From Gnetum montanum (taxonomy: Eukaryota; Streptophyta; Gnetopsida; Gnetales; Gnetaceae), in the NCBI GenBank assembly GCA_015680685.1, contig MNCI01001925.1, positions 465,573 to 529,572 on the forward strand: DNA of 64,000 nucleotides, given 5' to 3'. The position numbers were made by a program, and so were the translations under genes. How positions within the stretch are numbered: position 1 is the stretch's first letter; each line of letters starts with the position of its first letter. Positions 9,673 through 20,416 of the stretch are shown here, in pieces. The notes beneath the pieces are model-generated. The model was not told where the DNA came from, did not search any database, and saw nothing but the letters and a program-made list of their open reading frames with translations.

Positions 9673-12142
9673 ATGTCATCCAAGAGAGAACACAAACACC
9701 TAATGCTCGTCAAGTAGACAAGGTGAAAGACACCCTAGGGCCTCTATCATAGGTGTACATTGTAGTGCGGGAGGAAACTCTGTCGGCCTGGTAAGTTGCT
9801 ACACTTCTTCTATTTTTCATGCTACTATACTTTTTTCTGCTTTATTTTTGTTTCTATTTTTTTGTGTTAAAATTTTTTTTGTCATTGTTTTTGCTATTAT
9901 TTTTGCCATTACACTGCTGCTGTTGCCGATTCAGCCATGACGGTGTACAGACGCTATGCTAAGGTTGCATGCAACGTTGCCTAGACCACCATTACTGTGG
10001 CTACCTTGCCAAAGAGGTTTAGTTGACTATGGCAACCTAGTATGCAAATAGTTTAGTGTACGACCTTCAGGAGTGTTTGGCCATGCGTTTGATTTGACAA
10101 CATAACCCATGTCTATTACACTATAGTGCAAATCATTTTATCAGGCAAAATTTTTTTTGAAACAGCTATAGTGCATTGAATTATTTCTTGTTTACAAATG
10201 TGTATTTAAATTTTTTTTGTGGTTCTGCTATGCTATTTCCTTCATGCTTTTGCTATGCTACATGCATGGGGAAAGTTATGCTACATTTTCTACTAATGGC
10301 TAATCTTTCTACGCTACACACGAATGTTGGCCAAACATGATGTTAACATTTTTCATTGTGTTGTGTAGGGTAATGCTAAGGCCAATTTTGATCATCCTAT
10401 AAATTGTAGCAATCTTGTGCTACATAAGCAAACCGGTGGCCAATGTTCCTCCACCTCACATGTGTGTGGGGTAGCAAGCAGTCTGGTTCCATGAAGGTAC
10501 ATTGGACATCCTACAATTTCTCCTCCAACACTTTACTGTGATCATTTGGTCACAATTATCAGAAGAGGTAGTAGCCATAATTACAGAAATCCTTTTTCCT
10601 AGGGTGAACCGGGGTATTCTAAAATTCTTAACCAATGGAGAAATCAGGAGTAGGCAAGTCAACGGATCCAGTCAGCATCCAAAAAACTTGAGGCATCCAG
10701 CTTGGATCTGGGAAATGCCCAAATATAATTGCTACCATGTATACAACATGTTGTTCATTGCTCGTGACATGGGAACTTCTTTTTAGAACCCACCAAGAAC
10801 TGTTTAATGTGCTGGTGGCTGAGTTTTGTAAACATATTCTGCTATGCTATGCAATGCATGCTAGACTAGGCCAAAATTTTAACAGTGTATTTTTGTTACC
10901 AACTATTTCATCAACAAGAATGGACTTCATAGTGATTCTGATGCCTTGGCCTTGGCACAAATGGCTCTATGGGAGTTTTCCTCAGCTAAGAATATGCACA
11001 TAGGCATGATAGGTCAATGAGGGGGTGAATACCAAGCCTATCGAAACCGGTACTCCCAGTTCTACAATAGATGCAAGGAGTTTGGTTGGATGGATGGGGA
11101 TTGGGCACTGTTTAAGCCAATCACCATTGAAGATGTGTCGATGGATCTCCCACCATTCCCATCACCATTTAAACCTGGTAAGCTAAGTTGTGAATTGTTT
11201 GCATGTTTGAATGTTGTTCCTATATTTATGTTATTTTTTTGTTTCATCGAAGTTTTTTTTTTGCTTTTTTCTGTTGTAAACTGCTGCAATGGTGAAGAAA
11301 TCCTAGGAGGTGATGGTGATCACCTTTGGGCATAACGAGACTAACATTTACTTCAAGTACGGGGAGGTGGATGAGACCCAACACTAGCTTTGCAATGGGG
11401 TCTCGAAATCGGTTGCCAAAAATCTTCGAGAAATTGGGCTTATGGACCTGTTCTTGTCTATAAACCCAAGCATCCCTGCTGCTGAGATGTTTTCCCTAGC
11501 TGACTCCTTTTCTGAAAAAGAGGACCACTTCTGCACGCGTGTGCATGGTGTGCTGGCGATCCTTGAGATCAATGACAAACTATTTGTGGACATCTTTAGT
11601 GTCCCTGTTGATGGCCTTCCCATATGAGCAAATACCAAAAAGGAGGTGAACCATCAGGGGGACACTGAGGAGTGGCTAGGGGCAAAGAAAAGGAAAAAGT
11701 GGATGCCCATGTAGACGGCTATGCTGAAAGTGGCTAAAACAGTTTACCCCATCCACTATGCCCATGCTTTCCCCAAGCCACTTTCCCAAGGAAAAATAAT
11801 TGGGATTGATAAAGCTTCGGTAATGAGGAAGGTTGTGGAAGAGGAGGCCCATTACAACTAGGCCAAGCATCTCTGCAAAGGTTTGCAAGCTGAAATGGTC
11901 AAGCTTCATAAGAAGCTTGATTCCTATTTCAATGTCCATCATGCCTTCTTCATAGCTTGCTTATGTCAATTCGAAGAATTCTTAGTAGTCCATGAGAATG
12001 GAGTCTAGGTGATGCAAGATCATAACCATATTTCTAAACCATGGATTTACCAAGTCTTTCAAACCACCCAAGGCCAGGATCCCCCAGAGGCTATTGGGGA
12101 GTCATTTTCAATAACGACTAGGGATCGGGTGGCCCGCAACTT

Positions 12143-12252
12143 TCGTGGCTAGGACAATGTCAGAGAGGTAGCCCCTGCTACTATGGGTAGCATATCNTCA
12201 TGGCTAGGACAATGTCAGAGAGGTAGCCCCTGCTACTATGGGTAGCATATCA
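12143..12252. other. Tandem duplication around a single N (assembly join)
   Basis: About 54 bases ending GGTAGCATATC occur on both sides of the N at 12197, differing by one base. This is best explained as a scaffolding or gap-closure overlap, not biology. Confidence 0.75.
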
Positions 12253-13573
12253 CAAGGAAAACACCTCATTGCTAAGACGGTGGCCACTAAGTTGTAGCGA
12301 AAAAGGTCTCATCGAATTGAGGAGCCTCCTCGTACGGACGAAGAAGGAGGGTAGAAACTATGGTTTAAGTTATCCAAAATATACTCTCCCATTGGTAAAT
12401 GCTATTCCTATTTTTATGTTTGTTATTTTTTTTATTTGATTGATTCTATCTACACTATGCTACACTATGTAGCATAGTATAGTGTAGCATTGGTTTTAAA
12501 TTAGTATGCCTTAGCCTAATGTGAACATGCTTTACTACTAGAGGAAGAAAAAGAAGAGGGAGCAAGAGAAGAGGTGAAGACCCCAAAAATAGGAGCAGCT
12601 AATAAAAGTGAAAGGGCCCTGGCCATAGAGGAAAGGGCACCGGTCAAGAGAGAAGGAGCTCCTACCACAAAGGAAGGCTCTCCCGTCGATGAAGAAAATG
12701 CTCCTGCTGATGAGGAGGACATTTCTGCAGATGAGGAGGACTCCTTTGTTGATGAGGAGGATGCTGGAACCACAAAGAGAAGGACCCAAATGAATAAAGA
12801 AAGGGCCCTTGTTAGCCAAGAAGGAACCTCTGCTGACGATCTCTTTGCTAAACATAATTTAGTGCCAGAGGAGCTAATGGACATGGAGGGTGCTGCCATG
12901 GTGTTAAGCCAACAAGAAGGAGGGGAACTACAACTAGATGCTGGTGATTTTGATTGTATATTGAATAGTATGTTGATGGGTGATCCCCCTACTATCACCC
13001 TTGAGGGTTTGCTAAGTAGGAGCCTTTACACTATCAGTTGTGTTACTTGTTAGCTTTATTGCATCCCTCTCAATTATACTGAACACATTTTCATTCCATA
13101 GTAGACACCGCAGTTAACATTGTAGGCCCTTCTTTGATCCACCTATGACCATGGGCTGAGACCCATGATAAGCTTATGTTCATGCAAGGGGTGGTTGGCG
13201 ACATGATTGACCATTTCAAGTAGATTGATCAAGAAGTGGGTAAGTGATGTAGCTACACTAAACTTCTTTAAGTTACTAGGCTAGACCTTTGAGTTGCTAA
13301 ACTTTGCTATGCTATTGTGACTAATGCATTTTCATGTGCGGTCGATAGCTTCTTGTCTTAAGTGGGACCCAAATCAAGCAGTTAAGGTTGGTGTTGTGCC
13401 TGCATTCCCATCGAAAGTGACCGAGGTGCCTCTTCACATATACGATGAGGCTAGAAAATGCACGTTGCACTAGGCCCACTCCATATGGGAGTGTAGGCAT
13501 GTGAATGAAGACCTGTGGAAATGGGTCTAGAAGTTGGAGAGGGAGAAGACCAATCTAACCACCAAGGTGGGAG

Positions 13574-13578
13574 ACCTC
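13574..13578. repeat. Target-site duplication of element B, left copy
   Basis: ACCTC directly before the TG of B's left LTR. The identical ACCTC is at 31684-31688 after the terminal CA of the right LTR. Confidence 0.92.
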
Positions 13579-15028
13579 TGTACTGTCTGAAATCATTGGT
13601 GCTGGAATAAAATATATGCTAAGAGATTTATAGATAGACACAGAAGACCCTACCTTCGCTTGAGGGTGAGCTAGAACTAACGAAGGTNTAAGACCCTACC
13701 TTCGCTTGAGGGTGAGCTAGAACTAACGAAGGTAGAGTACCTTGGGTGGTCTGAACACGGATCAGACAAAGATTTCCCCAAACATATGCCAATGCGCGAT
13801 ATGCTGGGTTATACGTAAATAGTATGAAAAATGTAAATCAGCATGTACAAATATAAACAAGAGATAAAAAAACAAAATGTGAATGAAAACTAGGACAAAT
13901 CTTGGCTGAAAATGTAGCAATACTATTGGATAATAAAAATTATAATGTACCAGTCTAGACGCAGTTGTGGATCTGACACAAGGCCGATGAAGAGCCCCGA
14001 TGAATGCAAGGGTGTGATAGTGTGCTGGTTCAAACTGCAGGAATAGCGTAGAGGTTGTATGCTCAGTGTGCAGGGTCCAAGTCCAGTGTATAGGGTGGAT
14101 GTCGTGAATGTTCTTAATGTGGATTGCCCAGATTCTTGCCAAGATTTCCTCTAATTTTCCCACCCTTATCTGGTCAAAAATTCAGATTTTTGTACAAGTT
14201 TGGGCATTAAATTTGGATCTGAGATGGGATGATTGGTTGTGGGATGCTAGAATTTTGTATCCGGTGACAAATGGTTGTGTTTCCCAGGTGCAAAGAATGA
14301 AACTTTACAAGTGTGCAGCGTGATGCATGCCAACATGTGCTGCTGCAAGACAGCGTGTACATGTTGGCATGTGAATTCAGCATACAGACTTGACTAAAAC
14401 AAAAGAATTTATTTTTACAAACTACTATTACAAAAGGAAGTATCCAATTCTACCTTCAGATTTGGGCTTAGATATCACGAGAGTGCTTCTTGTAGATATT
14501 CTTGAACTTGATCTGACATGGTTCTACTGATGTCTTCTACTGATGTACATTGTGTTGCACGTTGGATGGTGCACGTCGAGCATACAGGATGTACATGCTC
14601 TATGTGTGAACCCCAAAGTGCATGATTTCAAGGTCAAAACCCAATTTTCTTGAGCCCATGATTGCACCTAACAATTGCTCTATCTCTGAGAGTTGACACC
14701 TTGTGACAATATTGCTCTGGAGTGCCTATTTTGGGTAATCTTTAAAGTCACAAAGTGGGCGTGCACATTGGAAGTGCACGCTAGGTGTGTACGTTGTGCG
14801 TGGACACTACATACTCAGTAAAACCAAGTATTTTGAGCTAAAAATGGCAAGTTTGATTCTGGACATCGTCGTAGTCTTCTATGGGTCCTAGGGAACCATT
14901 TCTTGCTCAGTTCAACTCCGTTTGAAGCTGTCTACGAGGTTTTCAAACTTTAGTCATGGTGGGGAGCATCATGACTTAGCTTGATTCTTGTCAGAGGAGT
15001 ACTAAGCTCAAAATTTGGTGGTGTTACA
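13579..15028 (-). mobile_element. Element B 3' LTR
   Basis: Starts TGTACTGTCTGAAATCAT, ends GGTGGTGTTACA. Aligns along its length with 30281-31683. It contains the N at 13688 with a ~44-bp duplicated segment, so its true length is probably about 1405. It lacks the GCTATG words of A and C and instead has CATGCCAACATGTG-type and AGCGTGTACATG words near 14325-14370. Confidence 0.92.
13643..13733. other. Tandem duplication around N in B's left LTR
   Basis: AAGACCCTACCTTCGCTTGA and the following bases up to GAAGGT occur before and after the N at 13688. B's right LTR has the segment only once, so this is an assembly join. Confidence 0.85.
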
Positions 15029-15048
15029 TTGGCCCCTCTTTGTTGACG
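15029..15048 (-). other. Polypurine tract of element B
   Basis: Minus strand: CAACAAAGAGGGGCCAA immediately before the 3' LTR. Confidence 0.82.
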
Positions 15049-16095
15049 CTTGGAGGAATCAACTCGAGAAGCATCGACAAAGAAGTACAAAACACCACAA
15101 GCGACTTGGTAGAAACATCATCCTTTAACACTTGTCCAGATGTCATTGCACCATGTTTAGTAATACATGGGATTGGAAAAATGAAGTTCATAGCTGGATA
15201 GGGGAGATGGAAATTGTGAAGATTGGGAACTGATCAAGGAGTTATGCACAGTGAGGGGGATGCTCTGGTGTGTGTTCAGGTCATGTTGATCCTTGTCAGT
15301 AGCCATCGTTTAGCAGACTTGGGACCAAGACATGAGATGTACATCCTTTGGTAGAACAAGACTCTTGTTTAGTGTTTAAGAGGACTTGTTGGCATAACCA
15401 AAGCCATGATGATGATGTGTTGCATTCTTTGGAGGAACAAGGCCTCTGTTTAGAGTTAGAGGGAACTTGTTGGCGGAGAGCCAAAGCCACGCAATGAGAT
15501 GTTACTTGAGCATTTGAGACATGAATACTTGCTTCCAAGACAATTGCCTTCTCGCCTAGGGCTTGTATGGGAAGTGCCAAGGGTCTTTTTTTTTTGCTGA
15601 TAGAGCTTTGTTTTGATCTTGTACTCATTGCTCAAGTGCCACATTGTGTGTTGCAACTACTGAAAAGTGTTGTAATGCGCAATAGTATGCTCAATGTTTT
15701 GGAATGCCTTGGGTGTGTATGGGTATGACTAGCTAGAGTATGTTGAGGAATAGATGGGAAAGGTAACAAGAAATGTACTAGTGAATGACTTGATTAACCT
15801 GGTTATGTGTGTTAGGAATAATGTGATACCTTGCCTCTGTGATGAAGTGCATTCTCGTACGAACACCTCTGAGTGTCATCCTACAAACACAACTTCAAGA
15901 AGACAAGAAAACTATGAGTGAGTGAGTAAGATTAGACTTGAACAGCAACTGATGAAACAAGGGCACCAAATGAGATTTTAGGCACTGAGTGCGGATGGCA
16001 ACAAGGTTGTTGAGATCAACTAGTGATGAGTGTGGCAGCAGCTTTGATGAAATCTAAATGTAGCTATAGATCAAGAGACCAGAGATGAAGCTGCC
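15049..16095 (-). other. Noncoding 3' region of B
   Basis: No supported gene. The first part (GAAGCATCGACAAAGAAGT, then AAAACACCAC) is shared with the 3' regions of A and F. An imperfect internal duplication is visible: 15310-15400 resembles 15410-15490 (AACAAG, CTCTTGTTTAG/CCTCTGTTTAG, GACTTGTTGGC, ACCAAAGCCA). Confidence 0.6.
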
Positions 16096-16407
16096 ATTTT
16101 ATAGTCATAGCAGACTATCATGGGTTAGTTTTACGTCAAAACCCATTGGATGGTACCAGTTTATTGTCGTAGCAAATGGTACACTACTAGTTTATGGTCC
16201 TGGCAGATTGTGAAGAGGTAAACCAGTTTATAGTCTTAGCAGGCTTTGGTGAACAAAATTGTGGATGGGCACTAGTTTATCATCATTACAGACAAACTGT
16301 GGTCTCAGTTTATCGTTGTAACGCCAGGATGAACAGTGGTATCAGTTTACCATCATGATTCCAGGACGAGCTGTGGTATCATTTTACCATCATGATTCTA
16401 GGACAAG
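16096..16407. repeat. Hairpin-unit array, B, after integrase
   Basis: About nine units. The first, ATAGTC-ATAGCA-GACTAT, is a six-pair stem. Later units drift (TTATCGTTGTAACGCCAGG, TTACCATCATGATTCCAGG) but keep the AGTTTA lead. Confidence 0.85.
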
Positions 16408-16469
16408 CGCATACCTAAGTTCATGTTCAAATGTAGAATGGTTTCAAGTACAAGTGGTTCATCGGATGT

Positions 16470-17347
16470 GAGAGTTCATTGCCATTCATATTGGTTAGTT
16501 TAAATGCTCCATTGTCAAATGCTTTGGTGACCATGTAGGGTCCTTCACAATTGGCTAAGAATTTATCTGGGAATTCCCAAACAACTTTGAGTACAAGGTC
16601 ACCTTCCTCGATTGGGCATTTATGGATATCGTGTCGATGGCGCCGTCATTGCTATTGTTGGTACCATTCAAGTTGATCGAGCGCACATGTGCATTCCTCC
16701 TCCACCGAGTCCAAGTTAACAATGTGCAAGTCATTGTTTTGATCTTCGTCGAGAAGTCCAAAGAGTGTAATCGCTAAGGATGGTACCAGAAACTCCAAAG
16801 GTAAAATAGCTTCTGAACTATAAACAAGACTATATGGCATTTTACCTATGGAAGTATGATNTTTCTGGTACCATCCTTAGCGATTACACTCTTTGGACTT
16901 CTCGACGAAGATCAAAACAATGACTTGCACATTGTTAACTTGGACTCGGTGGAGGAGGAATGCACATGTGCGCTCGATNTTGTCGTGGTTATGATAAAGC
17001 TATGTCCTGCAGAAGATAGGGGAGTTATCGGTCCAATAATGTCTAACCCCCATTTCTGGAAAGGCCAAGTGATTTGCACTGTATGCAGCTCATTTGGTCG
17101 AACATGTATTAGATTTCTATGTTTTTGATAGATACTGCATGTTTTCTCCTTGGAGAAACAATCGTACTCCATGTGCGTCCAATAATAATCCAAACACCTT
17201 ATTTTGATTGCCATTGCTTTGGGCACTATGTGCCCCCCCGCAAAGTCCTTCGTGTACTTGCTCCATGATGGTTTGGCCATCCGTGCTACTAACACATCTT
17301 AACAGGATACCTTCATAGGATTGACGACACAACATGTCACCTACCAA
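16470..17347 (-). pseudogene. Integrase, element B (core missing)
   Basis: N-terminal part VHEGLCGGAHSAQSN near 17250, YYWTHMEYDCF near 17170, zinc-finger remnant TCSIYQKH (second Cys is Tyr), and WGLDIIGPITPLSSAGHSFI near 17050-16995. The sequence then jumps to GKMPYSLVYSSEAILPLE at about 16840, so the central core with the second Asp and the Glu, about 300-350 bp in the other copies, is absent. The missing part coincides with the block 16861-16979 bounded by two Ns. The C-terminal tail CALDQLEWYQQ is present near 16670. Loss may therefore be an assembly fault. Confidence 0.85.
16861..16979. other. N-bounded inverted copy of flanking integrase sequence
   Basis: The 117 bases between the Ns are the reverse complement of about 16677-16793, reading FLVPSLAITLFGLLDEDQ on the plus strand and again on the minus strand next door. 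An inverted fragment exactly between two Ns points to an assembly artefact. Confidence 0.85.
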
Positions 17348-17459
17348 TGCATACTATCAAGAAATTTTTTGTACTACATCCTTTTGTGCATTTGTTAGAT
17401 GTTGAGGCGGTTCACCATGTAAAAGGTACTTCTTTATGTTGTCGTACCATTCTACGGCC

Positions 17460-17960
17460 TGCATTGTACTAACAGATGCAATTGGTAATTCATCGGGATT
17501 ATCAGTTATAGGTTTAGTACAACTGATTATAGAGCTGGGCAACATGTGGAACATGTTTGGCAATATGTTCAAAGCTAATGTTGCAAGTGCATTTGCGATG
17601 GTGTTATTATTTCTAGAAACATGTTGCACGTCTATATTTTCAAATTACTTTAGTAAGTGCTTAGTCAAATCACAGTATGGTTGTAAGTATTGTGCTTTGT
17701 ATGTGTAAACATCTGTGACTTGATTTAGAACTAATTGTGAGTTACCTCTAATTACTAGTCATGTGATGTTTGAAGCTAGTGTTGCCATGAGACCTCTAAG
17801 GAGACCTTCGTACTCTTCTATGTTGTTGGTATAATGAAAGTTGAAATGGTAAGCAAAGGGTCAGATCTACCCGGAGGGATAGGTGATGATGGCAGCAACA
17901 CTTCCCCCTCAAGAGGTGGATGCTCCATCAAAGTTCAAAATGGCACCATAGTCATCAGGT
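17460..17960 (-). pseudogene. Second (archaeal-type) RNase H and linker, element B
   Basis: Starts LNFDGASTSGG near 17945 with the first Asp intact, then NNIEEYEGLLRGLMATLAS near 17825, LVIRGNSQLVLNQV near 17755 (the usual Asp of GDS is Asn), and TIANALATLALNI near 17595. A linker EWYDNIKKYLLHGEPPQHL near 17460-17400 connects to integrase and is the site where F interrupts D. Two stops fall inside the domain. Motif order is as in Tat-clade dual RNase H elements. Confidence 0.85.
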
Positions 17961-17979
17961 ACCGTGTCTATTGCGCTCA

Positions 17980-18442
17980 CATTTACATCTAGGAACTCTG
18001 GCTTTATTGCTGCTCGATCATGCATTGGTGATGTAGTCATTTGATTTGTTATGGCCTGACCTTTAACTAATGATTGCGCTATGTAGTGTAGGTCAAACTC
18101 AGCTATCATGGCTTTCCAACTAGCTATTCTACTCGACTTGTAAATGTTTCCTATGATGGCTCTAAGTACATTATCCTTGCAAATTATATTGACTTGGTTA
18201 TGGAAGAGGTAATGTCACCATTTCTTTAAGGAAAATACAAGGGCTAAGCATGACCTTTCCACCTCGTTGTACTTCTTTTCATGGGCTACTAATGCATCGC
18301 TTAAGTAATAAACAGGGACTTCAGTTCCATCATCTCGTTTTTGGCAAAGCATGGATGCAATTGATGAGTCTGAAGTGGCAAGGTAGATGTAGAACGGTTT
18401 ATCATTTCGAGGTGGATAAATTGTGGGTAGTTGAACAAGCAC
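17980..18442 (-). pseudogene. RT-linked RNase H, element B
   Basis: Recognisable as the Ty3-type RNase H: PFYIYLATSDSSIASMLCQK near 18400, VYYLSDALVAHEKKYNEVER near 18310, LALVFSLKKW, then VNIICKDNVLRAIIG and SSRIASWKAMIAEFDLHYIA near 18150-18080. The usual catalytic Asp in the FYxYxDAS context has become Thr-Ser (LATS), as in A. Continuous with RT upstream apart from a frameshift near 18440. Confidence 0.83.
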
Positions 18443-19774
18443 TGTTTTAATGTTTTCAAATGCTTCCTGGCACTATGAAGTCCATTCAAAACCGATGCTC
18501 TTGCATAACAAGTGGTTCATAGGCTTCAACTTATCTGTCAGCTTTTCTATGAAACGCTTGATGAACTATAATCTACCTTGTAGCCCGCAAAGTTTGGTAA
18601 GGTTGGTAGGTGGTTTCAAGTTTGTTATGGCCTTAACTTTATCGGGGTCTACTCGTACCCCTGCTTCCGAGGCTATGAACCTGAGCATTTTGCCTATTTT
18701 GAATCCAAAGACACATTTCTTTGGGTTAAGTCTCAACTCATATTTTAAACAATATTTTAGTACCAAGTCAAGATCTTGTACGTGTTGTTCTGATGTCTTT
18801 GATTTAACCATGATATCATCTACATAGTCATTAAGCGAGTTGAAGATATAATCACTAAAGATAAATTTCATTGCTCTTTGGTATGTAGCACTGGCATTCT
18901 TGAGACCGAATGGCATCATTGTGTAGCAAAAATTACCCCTTGGTGTCATAAAGGTCATCCTAAGTTGATGCTCAGGGTTAATCCAAATTTGGTTATATCT
19001 TGAAAATCCATCCATAAAACATAATAAGGCATGTCCAGCGGTTGATTCAACTAGTTGATCAATGCTAGGTAGGGGGAAATCATCTTTTATGGTCGCAACG
19101 TTGAGGTCCCGGAAGTCAATGCATAGGTGAATACTTCCATTCTTCTTTGAGACAATGACCATGTTTGATACCTGGTCAGCATAGTCAACAGCCCGAATGA
19201 AACTAGCCTAATAAAGTTTGGTGATTTCATTACAAACTACCAATGCTACGTCGGGTTTAACCTTACATGCTTTTTATTTCACTGGTCTTAATTTTGGATC
19301 GAGTATAATGTTGTGTTGGACTATTCGAGGGTCTAACCCAGGCATGTCAGTGTAAGACCAAGAGAATTCTTTTATGTTGTTCTTAAGCACTTGTGTTATG
19401 TCATTAGCTAGTTGCAAGCTTAACAATGTACTTAGTTTTAGGATTTTAGCTTCGCCATCTGGGACGGTAATGGGGACTTTAGCTAAGGGTTCTTCGGTGA
19501 TGCTATCAGTTTCTAAGTCTAGAGTCTTGGTCATCATTTCAAAACAATCTATCATTCATTGATTTGATGCCACAAAAGTGTCATTTGTCATTGAGCCTAA
19601 ATCAATAGCCTCCATGTTGATTTCTTGGGTAATCGTTCTGTATGGTCCATTGATAGACAGTGGTAAGAATAATTGTTTGCTATCCATGATGTTTGCTCCT
19701 GCCAACAAACAGTGAGCAGCATTGATCAGGTGGTTGGTTATCTTCAAATGCAAGTAATCTATGCGTTTATGCAT
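18443..19774 (-). pseudogene. Reverse transcriptase, element B
   Basis: Synthesises element cDNA from the RNA. It opens at an ATG at 19774 directly preceded by GTTTAG, a plausible 3' splice site. The core 19162-18566 is unbroken: LCIDFRDLNVATIKDDFPLP, LLCFMDGFSRYNQI with the first Asp, MTPRGNFCYTMMPFGLKNAS, YVDDIMVKS with both Asp residues, and RLNPKKCVFGF. This is the only YVDD in the window and the best RT. Upstream are stops near 19555, 19275 and 19210. Between hairpin array 19829-19903 and RNase H. Confidence 0.92.
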
Positions 19775-19828
19775 CTAAACTTGACTAAGGTATGCAATGG
19801 TAACTTATCATCGTATTCGGACGCTTGG

Positions 19829-19903
19829 CAGTTTAGGGCCTTACCAGGCTGTACCTATCACTAAGGTACTGATCATGGTAGTTTAAGGCCTTACTGGGCC
19901 GTT
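19829..19903. repeat. Hairpin-unit pair, B, upstream of RT
   Basis: Two units: GTTTAGGGCCTTACCAGGCT and, 45 bp on, GTTTAAGGCCTTACTGGGCC (GGCC-TTACTG-GGCC). Shortest array of the set. Confidence 0.8.
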
Positions 19904-20197
19904 GATTGTTCATTCATGATGTTTGGTTGATTGTATGATTTATAATCATTATTGAGTGTGAAACTGCTAGATACGGAGTTTACGCTAAAATGTTTAGTGT
20001 GGGAAACAGGAGTTTCTTTGCAAGAGAATATTGCATATGGGTAGTGTTCATCCCAATATATTATTTTTTTTTTGTTCTGTTCATTATCATTGCTTCTGCT
20101 TTGTTCTTATGTATTTACATATTCTTTGTATTTTGGTTAATTTTCAAATTAATTAAATAAATTATTTCAAGGTACCCCTAGCGTGTTTAACGCAAAG

Positions 20198-20206
20198 TAT
20201 ATAAAC
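20198..20206 (+). promoter_or_regulatory. TATA box of B's opposite-strand gene
   Basis: TATATAAAC on the plus strand, about 220 bp upstream of the exon 1 ATG. F has TATAAATAG in the matching place. Confidence 0.5.
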
Positions 20207-20416
20207 TGGAGTTAGCATGAACTGTGGGGTAGCCATAGTCAAGTAGTATAGGCAGGGGCAGGTGCAAGTACGGCATGGCGATGGAAACCAGGGTGACATA
20301 AATTGGGATGCGGCGAGTTGACAAAGAGTGTCTAGCTTGCAACTTCAAACCCCAGCGTGCGAGATTCGACATAAACGCAGTGTGCAAGGACAAAACCCTA
20401 GCATACAGGGCTTAGC

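Larger units (their letters stand above)
9673..13578 (+). pseudogene. Opposite-strand spliced gene of A, 5' part (split by B)
   Basis: Multi-exon gene antisense to gag-pol. Exon 1 runs about 9673-9790 and ends at GTAAGT. The second exon, about 10474-10820, includes SQLSEEVVAI and WEMPKYNCYHVYNMLFIA. The third, about 10880-11180, includes NRCKEFGWMDGDW. A long exon of about 11300-12400 carries REIGLMDLF, the VHGVLAILEIND block, and CLCQFEEFLVVHENG. An acidic exon follows at 12540-13040 with MGDPPTITLEGLL. The last exon before B starts near 13350 with LKWDPNQ. Same exon order and motifs as B; C shares those from CLCQFEEFLVV onward. Many TAG stops. The VHG..I..VPVDG part faintly recalls putative plant transposon-protein domains, but I cannot assign a function. 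Confidence 0.75.

Noticed and set aside
10780-10800. TAG read as an amino acid (stop reassignment)
   Set aside because: TAA, TGA and frameshifts also interrupt the same genes, and sister copies keep Trp, Gln or Glu at many of these sites; decay explains it better.
12516-12998. Ser-rich 160-residue frame on the minus strand
   Set aside because: Mirror of the acidic exon of A's opposite-strand gene, whose plus-strand frame is conserved with C.
16856-17128. 90-residue plus-strand frame with integrase-like words
   Set aside because: Produced by the inverted, N-bounded fragment; an assembly artefact.
18450-18827. 125-residue plus-strand frame within B's RT
   Set aside because: Antisense shadow of conserved RT; similar shadows appear opposite RT in A (7707-7937) and F (61742-62074).
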